Positions 11,412 through 20,914 of a stretch of 27,185 nt of DNA are shown piece by piece. The stretch is taken from assembly GCA_036897095.1 (NCBI GenBank), contig JAYMSP010001982.1, forward strand, positions 1-27,185, written 5' to 3'. The notes beneath the pieces were generated by a model. That model was not told the DNA's origin. It was given only the letters and a program-made list of their open reading frames with translations, and ran no database searches. The position numbers and the translations under genes were made by a program. Within the stretch, counting starts at the first letter, position 1. Every line of letters starts with the position of its first letter. Source of the DNA: Plantago elongata. Lineage: Eukaryota; Streptophyta; Magnoliopsida; Lamiales; Plantaginaceae.

Positions 11412-11589
11412 CTTCCCCCATTCGTGGAAGTGTCCTGCAAAAATGAAGTGCTTCACAATTAATAAATAATAAGGAACTCTGAACTTTACATACTAAATTA
11501 CACCCCCTTAATATCTTATTAATATTTTAATTTTTCGTATAAAACTGCAAGTAAATTTTAATATATAAAATTCTCCGAAACGGAAGGAA
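11412..11589. mobile_element. Possible degenerate Stowaway-like MITE
   Basis: The left end reads CTTCCCCCATTCGTGGA, and the right end, reverse-complemented, reads TTCCTTCCGTTTCGGAGA. The two resemble each other and the common plant MITE terminus CTCCCTCCGT. TA dinucleotides lie outside both ends (11410-11411 and 11590-11591). The length of 178 bp is plausible. Identity of the ends is modest, so this is tentative. Confidence 0.33.
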
Positions 11590-11992
11590 TAAATATTTTC
11601 ACATACTAATGCAAACATTTTATGTCGTCTAATGGTTATATTCTATTTGTAACTTATATTTATATAATTAATATTATAAACGTATAAAATTTACACCTTG
11701 AATTAACCAACCGGTCTTTCGAAACAAATTTTAACACTCTGGACAATGCATCCCTGCGAACAAAATACCTTCTATGGTGCATGTAACAAACAAATAGCAA
11801 CTGATGGCGACCAAGACTTCTATGAAACCACTGAATGAAAGGGATGCCAATTACCGAAACACTAACAAAAAGCGTTTTCTACCTACAGTGCCCCCAAACT
11901 TGTTTGTTTTTAGAGTGGAGTTGGATAATGAGTTGTGGACTACTAGAGATAAAGTGCATAGAATTGCATTGATGGAATAGGATCGAATAATA

Positions 11993-12252
11993 CTTCATCC
12001 ATCTCAAAAATAACTTTCATTTTATCATTTTGGGTATCCCAAACAAACCTTCCACTTTCATTTTCAATAATTATCCATTCAACTTTAACATTTAAATATA
12101 CTCAATATTAAACTAACATTATTTTGTCAAACTTTCAAATTTGATAATCAATTTGAAGGACCCAGCAATACTATTTTATACAAAACTAATAGATATATTT
12201 TATTTTCTCAACTTAAAAGATAAGCGATAAGTTATTTTTGAGACGGAGGAAG
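11993..12252. mobile_element. Stowaway-type (Tc1/mariner) MITE
   Basis: The left end is CTTCATCCATCTCAAAAATA and the right end, reverse-complemented, is CTTCCTCCGTCTCAAAAATA: an inverted repeat of about 24 bp with two mismatches in the part shown. It is flanked by TA on both sides (11991-11992 and 12253-12254), the target duplication expected of Tc1/mariner-derived elements. At 260 bp with an AT-rich core and no coding frame it fits the Stowaway class. It sits in the shared promoter region of the divergent LRR/WAK pair. Confidence 0.82.
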
Positions 12253-12875
12253 TAGTAGATATCGAAATTGAAAAATTCAGAAGAACTTATTTGGCCTGCA
12301 AACTTTTTTCCAGACGAGGAAGAATGTCTTGGCCCGAATCGTCTCAGGTCTTGTTCCAAGCTTAGAAGTGATCACCTACAAGTGAAATTTAAGTTATTTA
12401 GTTACGGTGGAAGTTGGCCAGTCGGGTCAGACCCGTTCTCTGAAAATAATGAAATTAGTACATGATTAGCCTAATGAGCATAATACACAAATATACAATT
12501 GTTCTTGGCATAAACATAATCAGAAATGCAACTTCTGCTATAAAAAATTGTGAATATATCTAATTAGTTTCAAATCACATGATTAGTATGATCGTTTTAT
12601 AATCTACACGCTCCCACGCGCTAATGAGTACTTGAACACAAAAGTTTCATATTTTTCCAAGTTAAATGAAAAGCCGTGATCCTAATTGGCTACTATAAGT
12701 CAGATGATTTACACTACAAATATTGTAACGCAATACCAAAATGCACCATGACCTAGATAACCTTTTTCATTGTATAGAATTGATAGAACTATAGATTAAT
12801 AACACCGGCCATCTTCACTACCTTTTGTGAACCTCACCACGAAACTTGTAATCATGTTCTGTTTTTTTCATCATA

Positions 12876-12885
12876 TATATATAAG
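12876..12885 (+). promoter_or_regulatory. TATA box of WAK gene W1
   Basis: TATATATAAG lies 65-74 bp upstream of the W1 start codon, leaving room for a leader of about 40 bases. There is no competing TATA element closer to the start. Confidence 0.6.
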
Positions 12886-12949
12886 TGCTCTTAATCACAT
12901 GTGTATGTGTAACAAAATCCTTCATCATTCAAAAAATTGTTAATTAGTC

Positions 12950-15355
12950 ATGGCAAATGATGGTGTTAATACTAGCCGGTTCATGATCCTAGCAGTTATT
13001 GTGATGATCATGTTAGCAACCAAACCGCAATCTTCTGCATCACAGATTCAATACTGCGGGAACATCAACATCTCGTTTCCATTCGGGATCGGGGAAGGTA
13101 ACTTCCTCGATGAATACTTTTCAGTCACATGTAACGAAACTTCAAATCCGCCAAGAGCTTACGTGATGAATAACATGTTTGAAGTCACAAACATATATCT
13201 TGATGGCCGGTTACGTGTCCTGAATTTTGTAGCACACGATTGTTACAGAAATGGTGTCTGGGATTCTGGAAACACGCCAAGCTTGGAGTTGACACAGCCA
13301 TTCACGGTCAACAATGTTGCAAACAAGTTTACGATTGTTGGATGTGATGCTTACGGGTTTGTTTATGGGACAAGGCTAGAGAGAAATTTCACAACAGGGT
13401 GCACTGCTATTTGCGAAGCAAAAGAAGATCTTATAGAAGGATCCTGCTCGGGTTTAGGATGCTGCCAGGCGACGATCCCTAGAGATGTCTCGACTATGGA
13501 ACTATCTATGTTTAGCTATGAAAATTATACTACAGTGGGTGACTTCAGTAATTGTAGCCATGGTTTCATTGTTGAGGAAGATGCATTCATATTTTCCTCG
13601 GAAAATCTTACAAACTTGAATGGGAGGGAAGAACTGCCTATGTTACTTGATTGGGCTATAGGAAACGAGACGTGTGAAATTGCTCGAAGGAATCTTGATA
13701 CGTATGCTTGTAAGGGCAACAATTCTGTTTGCCGAAATGCAACTAATGGTTCTGGTTATCTCTGTTATTGCCAACAGGGCTACACAGGGAATCCTTACCT
13801 CGAAAATGGTTGTGAAGGTATGTTTCCCATGTACAGTTGCTTTTCTTTCTTAAAAGTTTCATTGTAAGTCTATAATAAAAATGGCAACATGCCATATGAT
13901 CTTACTGATGGCCCCTGATCTTACTTGCTTTAAAATAAACCTTTTAATTGCAGATGTTGATGAATGTGATGATCCGAATCTAAATCAATGCGAGTACTGC
14001 CATAACGATCTTGGAGGCTATTCATGTTATTGCCCAGACGGGTACCATGGCCATGGGCGAAAAGACAGTGGTTGCTTTCGCGATCCATCCAATGTGTTTA
14101 AACTTGTTGCCGGTGAGTAATAAATGTTGTACTATTCATTTACTAAATATAGATCTGGTATGCCACATCTAGCTTGTTGACACTCTATCTATAATTAACA
14201 GGCATTGCCATAGGAGTGATAGCTTTGATATTTGTGGCATGTTGGTCATACTATGAACTCAAGAGGAGAAAGTTAATAAGAATGAAGCAAAAGTTCTTTC
14301 TTCAGAATGGTGGCATGTTATTAAAAGAGAAGTTTACCAGAAGAGAGAGATCATCTGATAATGCGAGGATCTTCACTTTATCTGAGATTGAAAAGGCGAC
14401 GGATAACTTCCATACTGGTATGGTAATTGGTCGTGGAGGCTTTGGCACCGTTTACAAAGGCATCTTACCGGATGACAAAATAGTTGCTATTAAGAAGTCT
14501 AAAGAGGTTGATCCGGCTCAAGTTGAGCAGTTCATAAACGAGGTAACAATTCTTTCGTGCATGAACCACAGGAATGTGGTCAGGCTCCTTGGTTGTTGTC
14601 TAGAAACGCAAGTCCCTCTACTTGTGTATGAATTTGTTGACAATGGAACCTTGTCGCAAAACATACATGACAAGGAAAAATCACGAATTCTTAATTGGGA
14701 AATGCGATTGAAAATAGCAGCCGAGGCTGCAGGTGTGCTCTCATATATGCACTCTGCCGCTTCCACTCCAATCATACACAGAGATCTCAAGTCTGATAAT
14801 ATCCTTTTGGACCAAAACTTCACAACTAAAGTCTCCGATTTTGGATCTTCAAGATTGGTTCCAGTGAACCAAACCAAATTATCAACTATTGTGCAGGGAA
14901 CATTTGGATACTTAGATCCAGAGTACATGCAGACAAACCAATTGACCGAGAAGAGTGATGTTTATAGTTTCGGTGTGGTCCTTGCAGAGCTACTTACAGG
15001 AAGGAAACCATTGAGTTATAATGGGCGAGAGGACGAGACAAACTTAGCCAACTTTTTCCTTCGTATGTTAAGGCAAGATCGCTTAGTCCAAATTCTTGAA
15101 GAAAGTATTACACGCGAGGAAAATATGACACAACTGATGCAAGTGGCTAAGCTCGCACAGAGATGCTTGCAATTGAAGGGATGTGACAGACCAAGCATGA
15201 AAGAAGTGGCATTGGAACTAGAGGGCCTAAGACTAGGAGAAAAGGAAATGCGCATTCAAGTTGAAAACTATGCAGACGAAGAGTACTCATCTCCGGAAAG
15301 GTTTCTGGAGAATCATGGTTGTAGCTCTGTTGTTCAGAAATTTGAAACCATCTAG
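12950..15355 (+). CDS. Wall-associated receptor kinase-like protein W1, intact
   Basis: Three exons: 12950-13817, 13954-14112 and 14202-15355. Both introns (136 and 89 bp) are GT-AG and phase 1. The product is 726 aa. It has a signal peptide (FMILAVIVMIMLA); a GUB_WAK-type galacturonan-binding region opening YCGNINISFPFG; an EGF-like module at the end of exon 1; a calcium-binding EGF module (DVDECDDPNLNQC...) that fills exon 2; a membrane helix at about 343-360 (GIAIGVIALIFVACW); and a Ser/Thr kinase from about 417. Kinase motifs are GRGGFGTVYKG, VAIKKSKE, the RD loop HRDLKSDN, DFGSSR (Ser where W2 and W3 have Ala) and GYLDPEYMQT. WAKs span the plasma membrane and bind pectin or oligogalacturonides, signalling in growth and defence; this gene's ligand is inferred only. 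It lacks the first Cys of the CxxxCG motif seen in W3 and W4, so it is a distinct subtype. Its start lies head-to-head with the frameshifted LRR kinase. Confidence 0.93.
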
Positions 15356-15484
15356 GTTCATAGAATTTGCTCGTCAAGTTAGATGTAAAATATTAGTTAG
15401 CTAGTTGTGTGTATCAGCTTCTAACATTAATAGTGTTCCATTTGGATGGTAAATGTTGTTCCGTTGTAAACGTGTTAAATCTTA

Positions 15485-15786
15485 AGCGAATGAGGAAGTT
15501 CTCCCTGAATACCTCAGTTTGGCAAAGATAGCACAATGAGATTGGTTAAGTAACCAATCGATGATGTACTACAACCTGAGAGACTGTTATGATTCCTCTG
15601 TCTGCTAAGATGCCTTGTTAACTACAAAAATGGATCATTGTCTAGGGAATTCTTGAACGCTTATATGTGCGCGAATATCTGTATCGTTGTTGGAGCTTGT
15701 GATGGAAACGGCGACAAAGTATAAGATAAAAAAAAGACCCATGAAATGAAATGAACCAGGGGATGTCAAGTGCAACATATGCAGAT
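15485..15786 (-). pseudogene. Relic 5' fragment of an LRR-XII receptor kinase
   Basis: The minus strand matches the neighbouring LRR gene (8090-11191) at the DNA level in two parts. 15760-15590 covers the signal peptide end and N-cap: FFILYFVAVSITSSNNDTDI parallels FLFILYFVTAPITGSNNDTD, followed by decayed sequence corresponding to the SWNETVDFCSWQGILC region with part deleted. 15580-15485 matches an internal LRR several hundred bases further into the intact gene, around plus-strand 10545-10640. The two parts are joined by a large internal deletion. The equivalent of the original ATG is lost, stops interrupt the frame, and nothing of the membrane helix or kinase remains. It lies 130 bp beyond the W1 stop codon. 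Confidence 0.8.
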
Positions 15787-16341
15787 AAGAACTAAAGCAG
15801 CAGTAGCTGTCAGATGAAGTAACAAACTTTGATCTGACGGTCAAGATTAGAACAAAATAATTCCACATAACTACTTTTTTTCTGGAAATTTGCAACCCAG
15901 TCCTTTATCATATCATTCAATATCTTTCTGATTTGACCAACACAACTTAATTTCAGTTATATATATTTATATGCATGCCTAATTAATCATGCATGCCTAA
16001 TTAATCATAAAAGTCTCTATTCTTTCCAAATTAAAATGAAAAGCCTTCAAGTTGATTGGGCAATAGCTTTATTAATTAAAGTCAATTTTGATGCACTATG
16101 CAGAAAAGCTGCAATTTATTAGTGAAAAGCCAAAATGCACCACATGTGAAATCATGTACAAAACCTCATCTTTCTATACCCGCCAACTTTAACACTCTGG
16201 ATAATTTAAATTCAACATTCTTTAAGCTTGTCATGATGTTTTAACATTAATCTAATCTAGTAATCAGTCAAGATTCAAGATAATTGACCTGTTATCATCT
16301 TTAGTAACTGTAAATTGCACAAATAGTCTTTTTGATCAGCC
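15787..16341. other. Decayed copy of the divergent LRR/WAK promoter region
   Basis: This non-coding stretch lies between the LRR-kinase fragment and the WAK start relic. Several words match the promoter of W1 in the same order: AAATGAAAAGCC (near 16035; near 12667 in W1), CCAAAATGCACCA (near 16130; near 12738), and a CTTGT/ATGATGTT-like stretch (near 16230; near 12850). It contains an 18-bp tandem duplication (15971-16006) and W-box-like TTGACC words near 15936 and 16284. No gene is left for it to drive. Confidence 0.55.
15971..16006 (+). repeat. Perfect 18-bp tandem duplication
   Basis: ATGCATGCCTAATTAATC occurs twice in a row, 15971-15988 and 15989-16006, without mismatch, in the relic promoter. 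The perfect match suggests a recent slippage event. Confidence 0.9.
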
Positions 16342-16410
16342 ATGGTGAATGATCATGTACTCCAAATTAAAATTGCCTCCAAAAACCCGCCCCGCCCCGC
16401 CCCATCTAAA
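16342..16410 (+). pseudogene. Relic start of a W1-type WAK gene
   Basis: ATGGTGAATGATCATGT at 16342 parallels the W1 start ATGGCAAATGATGGTGT in sequence and in position after the duplicated promoter. The frame gives MVNDHVLQ and stops within 24 codons. Similarity ends after a handful of codons, where a run of CCCCG repeats begins. It is read as the leftover first codons of a lost WAK gene. The match is short, so the support comes from the surrounding promoter similarity. Confidence 0.45.
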
Positions 16411-16497
16411 TAAAACCCGCATACTAGATTATCTGAAATGGTATCACACGGATTACCACTTACATAAAAAAAGTCACCATAGCTTGTAATATTACCT

Positions 16498-16790
16498 TCT
16501 TTCTTGTCTTTAGGCAATTGGAATATAAAGGAAGAGAAAAACCAGCAAGAAGAAGTCATTACTCAACTAGTGGCCAATTGGCATCCTTGCAGACATTTTT
16601 GGCACAGTAGTTGCACTCGGATTTGACAACATATACAACAAGTATAACTTAAGACCATAATATCTAATGAGAGAGGAGATCATAATTCTTAGTAATAAAC
16701 AAGTAATGGAAGAGAATCATCTCTACTAGACTTATTCACAGTTCTTATTAGTACTTATCAGTGACTGTTGCCTTCCAGGTCAACTATGCA
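16498..16790 (+). repeat. WAK upstream block, copy A (partner of 25617-25935)
   Basis: Starting at TTCTTTCTTGTCTTT, about 290 bp upstream of W2 resemble 25617-25935 upstream of W4. Shared ordered words include GCAATTGGAATATA, GACATTTTTGG, TTAAGACCA followed by ATATC and AATGAGAG, CACAGTTCTTA and AGGTCAAC. The similarity covers non-coding DNA only and points to segmental duplication of the promoter with the gene. Confidence 0.75.
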
Positions 16791-16797
16791 TAGCACA

Positions 16798-16805
16798 ATA
16801 AATAC
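16798..16805 (+). promoter_or_regulatory. TATA-like element of WAK gene W2
   Basis: An ATAAATAC-like word lies about 65-70 bp upstream of the W2 start. It is weaker than the W1 and W4 TATA boxes. It is immediately followed by an inverted repeat (16808-16816 and 16824-16832). Confidence 0.4.
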
Positions 16806-16807
16806 CC

Positions 16808-16832
16808 TGCCTGATAAGATTACTATCAGGCA
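16808..16832 (+). repeat. Perfect 9-bp stem, 7-nt loop in the W2 leader
   Basis: TGCCTGATA (16808-16816) and TATCAGGCA (16824-16832) are exact reverse complements around a 7-base loop, 37 bp upstream of the W2 ATG. If transcribed, it would be a hairpin in the 5' leader; a role is not known. Confidence 0.6.
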
Positions 16833-16868
16833 TCACTTAGCTAGGAGTTTAAACACAATTAAAGAACC

Positions 16869-19453
16869 ATGAGTATCATATCTTCTTCTCATGTTCTTCT
16901 GCTAAATGTTCTCTTAATATCAGCCTTGACCTTAGCTACAAATACTCCAGAACCACATTTAGCAGTGGCAAAACCCAACTGCCAGGAAGTGGGAATATAT
17001 CCATCCCATACCCATTCGGCATGACGGAAAGTTGCTACAGACACAGCAGTTTCTGGGTGACTTGCAACAGAACAGCTTACAATCCCCCAAAGCTCTTCCT
17101 ACAAAATTCTACGATAGAAATCCTAGAAATTTCATTAACCGGGCGACTCAGGATCCTACAATTCATAGGGAAGACTTGCTATTTCGAGGATGGTGCTCAG
17201 GATTACGGAAGCTCACAGCTGTCTCCTTATATAAGATTACCTAGTTTCCTCACGGTCAATGACACGGCAAATAAGTTCACTATTGTGGGATGTGATACTT
17301 ACGGGCGACTGTATCTGGTAATCCGTGGGCGACCACAGGCCACAGGGAGTTTCAGCACCGGTTGCGTCACCACATGTATGTCAACACCTGAGTTGGACGA
17401 TGACTCGTGTGTAGGATTTGGTTGCTGTCAAATGACTCGTATTCCCAAGAATATTAGGCTTGTTCAGCTAAGAGCAGGGAGTTACAAGAATCATACACAA
17501 GTGTGGAAGTTTAATAAATGTAGCTATGCGTTGCTTGTTGAGGAAAGTGCTTTTCAATTTTCTCCCCAAAATCTTATCAATTTGAGGGATGTTGAAAATC
17601 TCCCAATGGTCATTGATTGGGCTATCGGGAATGACACGTGTGAGTCAGCCCGAATGAACTCTTCGAGTTATGCTTGTATCAGCACGAATTCTGAGTGTCA
17701 CAAACCAAACAATGGTTTTGGGTATAGATGTCAATGTTCCTCAGGTTATGAAGGCAATGCCTATCTCGATCATGGTTGCAAAGGTATGGTTATTGAGTCG
17801 CAATCTGTTATGATCGATACATAAATTATTTCATATTATCTAGAACTTCAAATTTTTGTCATGATGTGGAATTATTACACTTGGATGATCAGTTTTCAAA
17901 CATATGTTACATTCTTTGTGCAGACATTGATGAATGTTCGACTAACACTCACAATTGTACACCCGGTGCCGTGTGTCACAATACAAGAGGGGGTTTTCAG
18001 TGTGAATGCCCTGAAGGATATGTTGGTAACGCAACTGGTGAATCTGGCTGTTCTTTCTCCGAAGGCTATAGCAGAGTCAGTGATGTTGTGTGTGTTGATG
18101 GTTGCATTCGTGATCAATCACAGATATACAGAATTGCTGCAGGTTAGCAACTCTTGATGTAATCCTTTATTCAATACTTCCATTAACTCGTTTAGAACAA
18201 CGCTTTTCATTTCATCTTTATGTATATACTGCTGGGAAACAGGTCTTGCAGGAGCAATCATTCTGGTTATGTTGCTTATTTGCATGCTGTATGTTGAACA
18301 CAAGGAGAACCAGTCAAAGAAAAGGAAGGGCATGTTTTTTGCTAAAAATGGTGGTGAGTTGCTGCAACAGAAGCTTACTCAGGCAGGAAGAAATGACAAG
18401 TCTTCCAATCATAATATTGCAGAAATATTTAGTTCTTATGAGCTGAAACGTGCAACGAATAACTACCATGACAACATGATTGTTGGTGAAGGAGGCTATG
18501 GTACTGTGTACAGAGGCGAATTAAGAGATGGTAACAGGTTAGTTGCAATCAAGAAGCCTAAAGCAGTGAATCAGTCTGAAATCGACCAATTCATCAATGA
18601 GGTCTTTGTTCTTTCACAGATTAGCCATCGAAATGTAGTCAAACTTCTTGGTTGTTGCTTGGAAACAGAAATTCCACTTCTAGTATATGAATACATCGAA
18701 AAAGGAACGCTTCACAGTCATATACACAACCAGGATAAGAATCGGTCTCTTCATTGGAACTTGCGATTAAAAATAGCAACAGAAACAGCTGATGTCCTGT
18801 CGTATTTGCACTCTGGATCTTCCATTCCTATCATACATAGAGATGTAAAGTCGACTAATATCCTATTAGGCAATAACTCTGTAGCCAAGGTATCTGATTT
18901 TGGAGCATCAAAGTTTGTTCCTATGGATGTGACTCGTGCGTGTACCCTAGTTCAAGGAACCTATGGATACCTGGATCCGGAGTACATGCAGACAGGAGAA
19001 TTGACCGATAAAAGTGATGTTTATAGTTTTGGAGTAGTTCTCCTGGAGTTAATAACAGGCATGAAGGCTGTGATCCGGTCTGATGAATCAGCTGAGCCTT
19101 TCTCAAAAATTTTCCTTCACAAAATAAAGCAAGGATGCATATCCGAAATTCTTGACAAGACTATTGTGTGCGATGGAAATCCGGAGCAGGAACAACAGAT
19201 AAATGAAGTTGCTAAGCTCGCAGAGAGATGTCTAAATGTGAAAGGGGAGGGTAGACCAAGTATGAAACGAGTCGCAACAGAACTTGAGGTCCTGAGATCA
19301 AGTGGAAAACAGTCATCGCCAAAAGCTGAACTAAGTCCAGAAGAGATTGAATCTATAGATAGTAAGAAGTCTCCTGATGGCTCCGGGAAAGTTGATTATT
19401 ACAGTATAGGTACAGTTGACGATAGCCTTAAGGGATTCGACGTTGGAAGATGA
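16869..19453 (+). pseudogene. Wall-associated receptor kinase-like W2, frameshifted near the N-terminus
   Basis: Exons are 16869-17783, 17924-18142 and 18243-19453, with phase-1 GT-AG introns of 140 and 100 bp. The ATG at 16869 opens a signal peptide (HVLLLNVLLISALTLA) and runs to AKPNCQE. There the frame breaks at 16988/16989. W3 and W4 have Cys-x-x-x-Cys-Gly at this point; W2 has four bases fewer, losing the second Cys, and the first frame stops at 17022-17024 after 51 aa. The other frame resumes with GNISIPYPFG and stays open through EGF, calcium-EGF (DIDECSTNTHNC), membrane helix and a complete RD kinase (GEGGYGTVYRG, VAIKKPK, HRDVKSTN, DFGASK, GYLDPEYMQT). With four bases added it would be 782 aa. 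Translation from the ATG at 17021 would lack the signal peptide. Exon 2 is 57-60 nt longer than in W1 and W3. It is probably a young pseudogene; a sequence error is possible. Confidence 0.87.
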
Positions 19454-20700
19454 TTGAACCTTGTCATTACTCATTATCATGCATAACGTTCCTGTTTCAA
19501 AAAATTGTGAGCTTTAAGAATAACATTGTTGCCTGCAGCGCTGTTACATCATACAGTTGATGTGTTGAATGCATGCCTGTTTTTTATTAGGAATTGCTCT
19601 GTTTGTGAGATTTTTCCTTTCTTCTACTACTTGTCAACGTTTAAAATCAATTCGACTGATACAGTATTGTTTATATACAAATTGCTTCTATTATCTAGAA
19701 TCTAGATATGTAAGATTGATTGAGAAATCCATACACATTAAGTTGTCATTGTGAAACACATGTATGTCTCCATATCAAAAAGACAATAAAGATTAAAGGA
19801 GAATGATCAAAAGAAATACCTGAGCATCTACCACATGACCAAATCAATTCAAGCCACATATTTGTTCTTAAAGTAGCTTTTGAAATGAGGTGCCTAAGAT
19901 AATGTAATAGACTGTTGAGCCTATACAATTGCTCAATGAGCAATTTGTTTGGACCTTAAACAGGTAGTTTCTGTGATAAGTTGCTAACATGGTACCATCT
20001 CAGTTTTTTGGCATCATATGTACACCCCTGTGTCTGGATAGTGTTTCTACTTATATAACCATCAGGCATTCTTTGTGTTAGCGGCGCGAATATTTTATTT
20101 GCACCTCAGTACATATTTTCATGTTGGTTCATATCAATACTACACATGGTCTGATGTATTCCTAGAGAACATTCAATTGTAAATGATGTGAAAATCCAAC
20201 TTTGAGAATCTGATAGTTGAATGAGGCTTAGTAAACTACTTAAAGGGATATTACAAAAACACAACAATTTTTTCATTAATCCAGAGTCAATCGTATTCAT
20301 TTCTTATTTCTGCGACACCATAAAGCATTTTCTGTGGTCTCTAAGTACTGCTCTAAATGATAACCACACATTTAGAATCATATGATCAAGAAAGATCTCA
20401 ATTATGAAAGAGGTGACAAGAACAGTACATTAGTATTATTGTTGATTCGTATTTGTCACTAAAACTTTAGGACCCAAAGGTTTCACAAAACAAAGACATT
20501 TTGTAGTGATATTACAGAAGTATCACTTTCTTAGATGTTTACTTCGGTAAGTTTAGGAAAAGTACTTTGTACGCTTTCTTCTGAAGTTTTTCCTATACAC
20601 GAACAAGGGAAAAATACAGTACTGGATCACATGTATTGGTTCTTGTGGCCAGACATAACCTGTAATATCAGTGAGTAACTTAACTGAGCCGAGTGCTGAC
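19454..20700. other. Intergenic spacer between W2 and W3
   Basis: About 1.25 kb of AT-rich DNA. I found no frame with a recognisable domain, no repeat shared with the other WAK spacers and no terminal inverted repeats. It should contain the W2 3' untranslated region and distal W3 promoter. Confidence 0.5.
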
Positions 20701-20709
20701 CAAAGAACC

Positions 20710-20719
20710 TATAAAAAAT
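20710..20719 (+). promoter_or_regulatory. TATA-like element upstream of W3
   Basis: TATAAAAAAT lies about 205 bp upstream of the chosen W3 start at 20915. A start at an upstream in-frame ATG at 20842 would shorten the leader. Confidence 0.4.
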
Positions 20720-20914
20720 CTTCCTGGAATGCATGTATGTGATCATATAGACTTCCAGATCCTGATAATACTTCACCATGTGTGACATTTTTACTTGTTG
20801 CAGTCATATACAACCAACAAAAATGCAACACTCTTATACACCATGATCACCATCTTTAAAGCCACATCTCATTCCATCATATACCTATCACAACATTTGC
20901 TCAATATAAGAATC

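Larger units (their letters stand above)
11192..12949. promoter_or_regulatory. Bidirectional intergenic region between the LRR kinase and WAK gene W1
   Basis: About 1.76 kb separates the divergent start codons at 11191 (minus) and 12950 (plus), so both promoters must lie here. W1 has a clear TATA box at 12876-12885. The middle is occupied by one good MITE (11993-12252) and one doubtful one (11412-11589), which lengthen what was probably a shorter spacer. Parts next to both genes recur around 15.75-16.35 kb, where the same arrangement exists as a relic. Confidence 0.55.

Noticed and set aside
16985..17030. A tiny intron that would remove the W2 frameshift (GT at 16989, AG near 17027)
   Set aside because: It would be about 40 bp, shorter than functional plant introns, and would delete the conserved IPYPFG motif.
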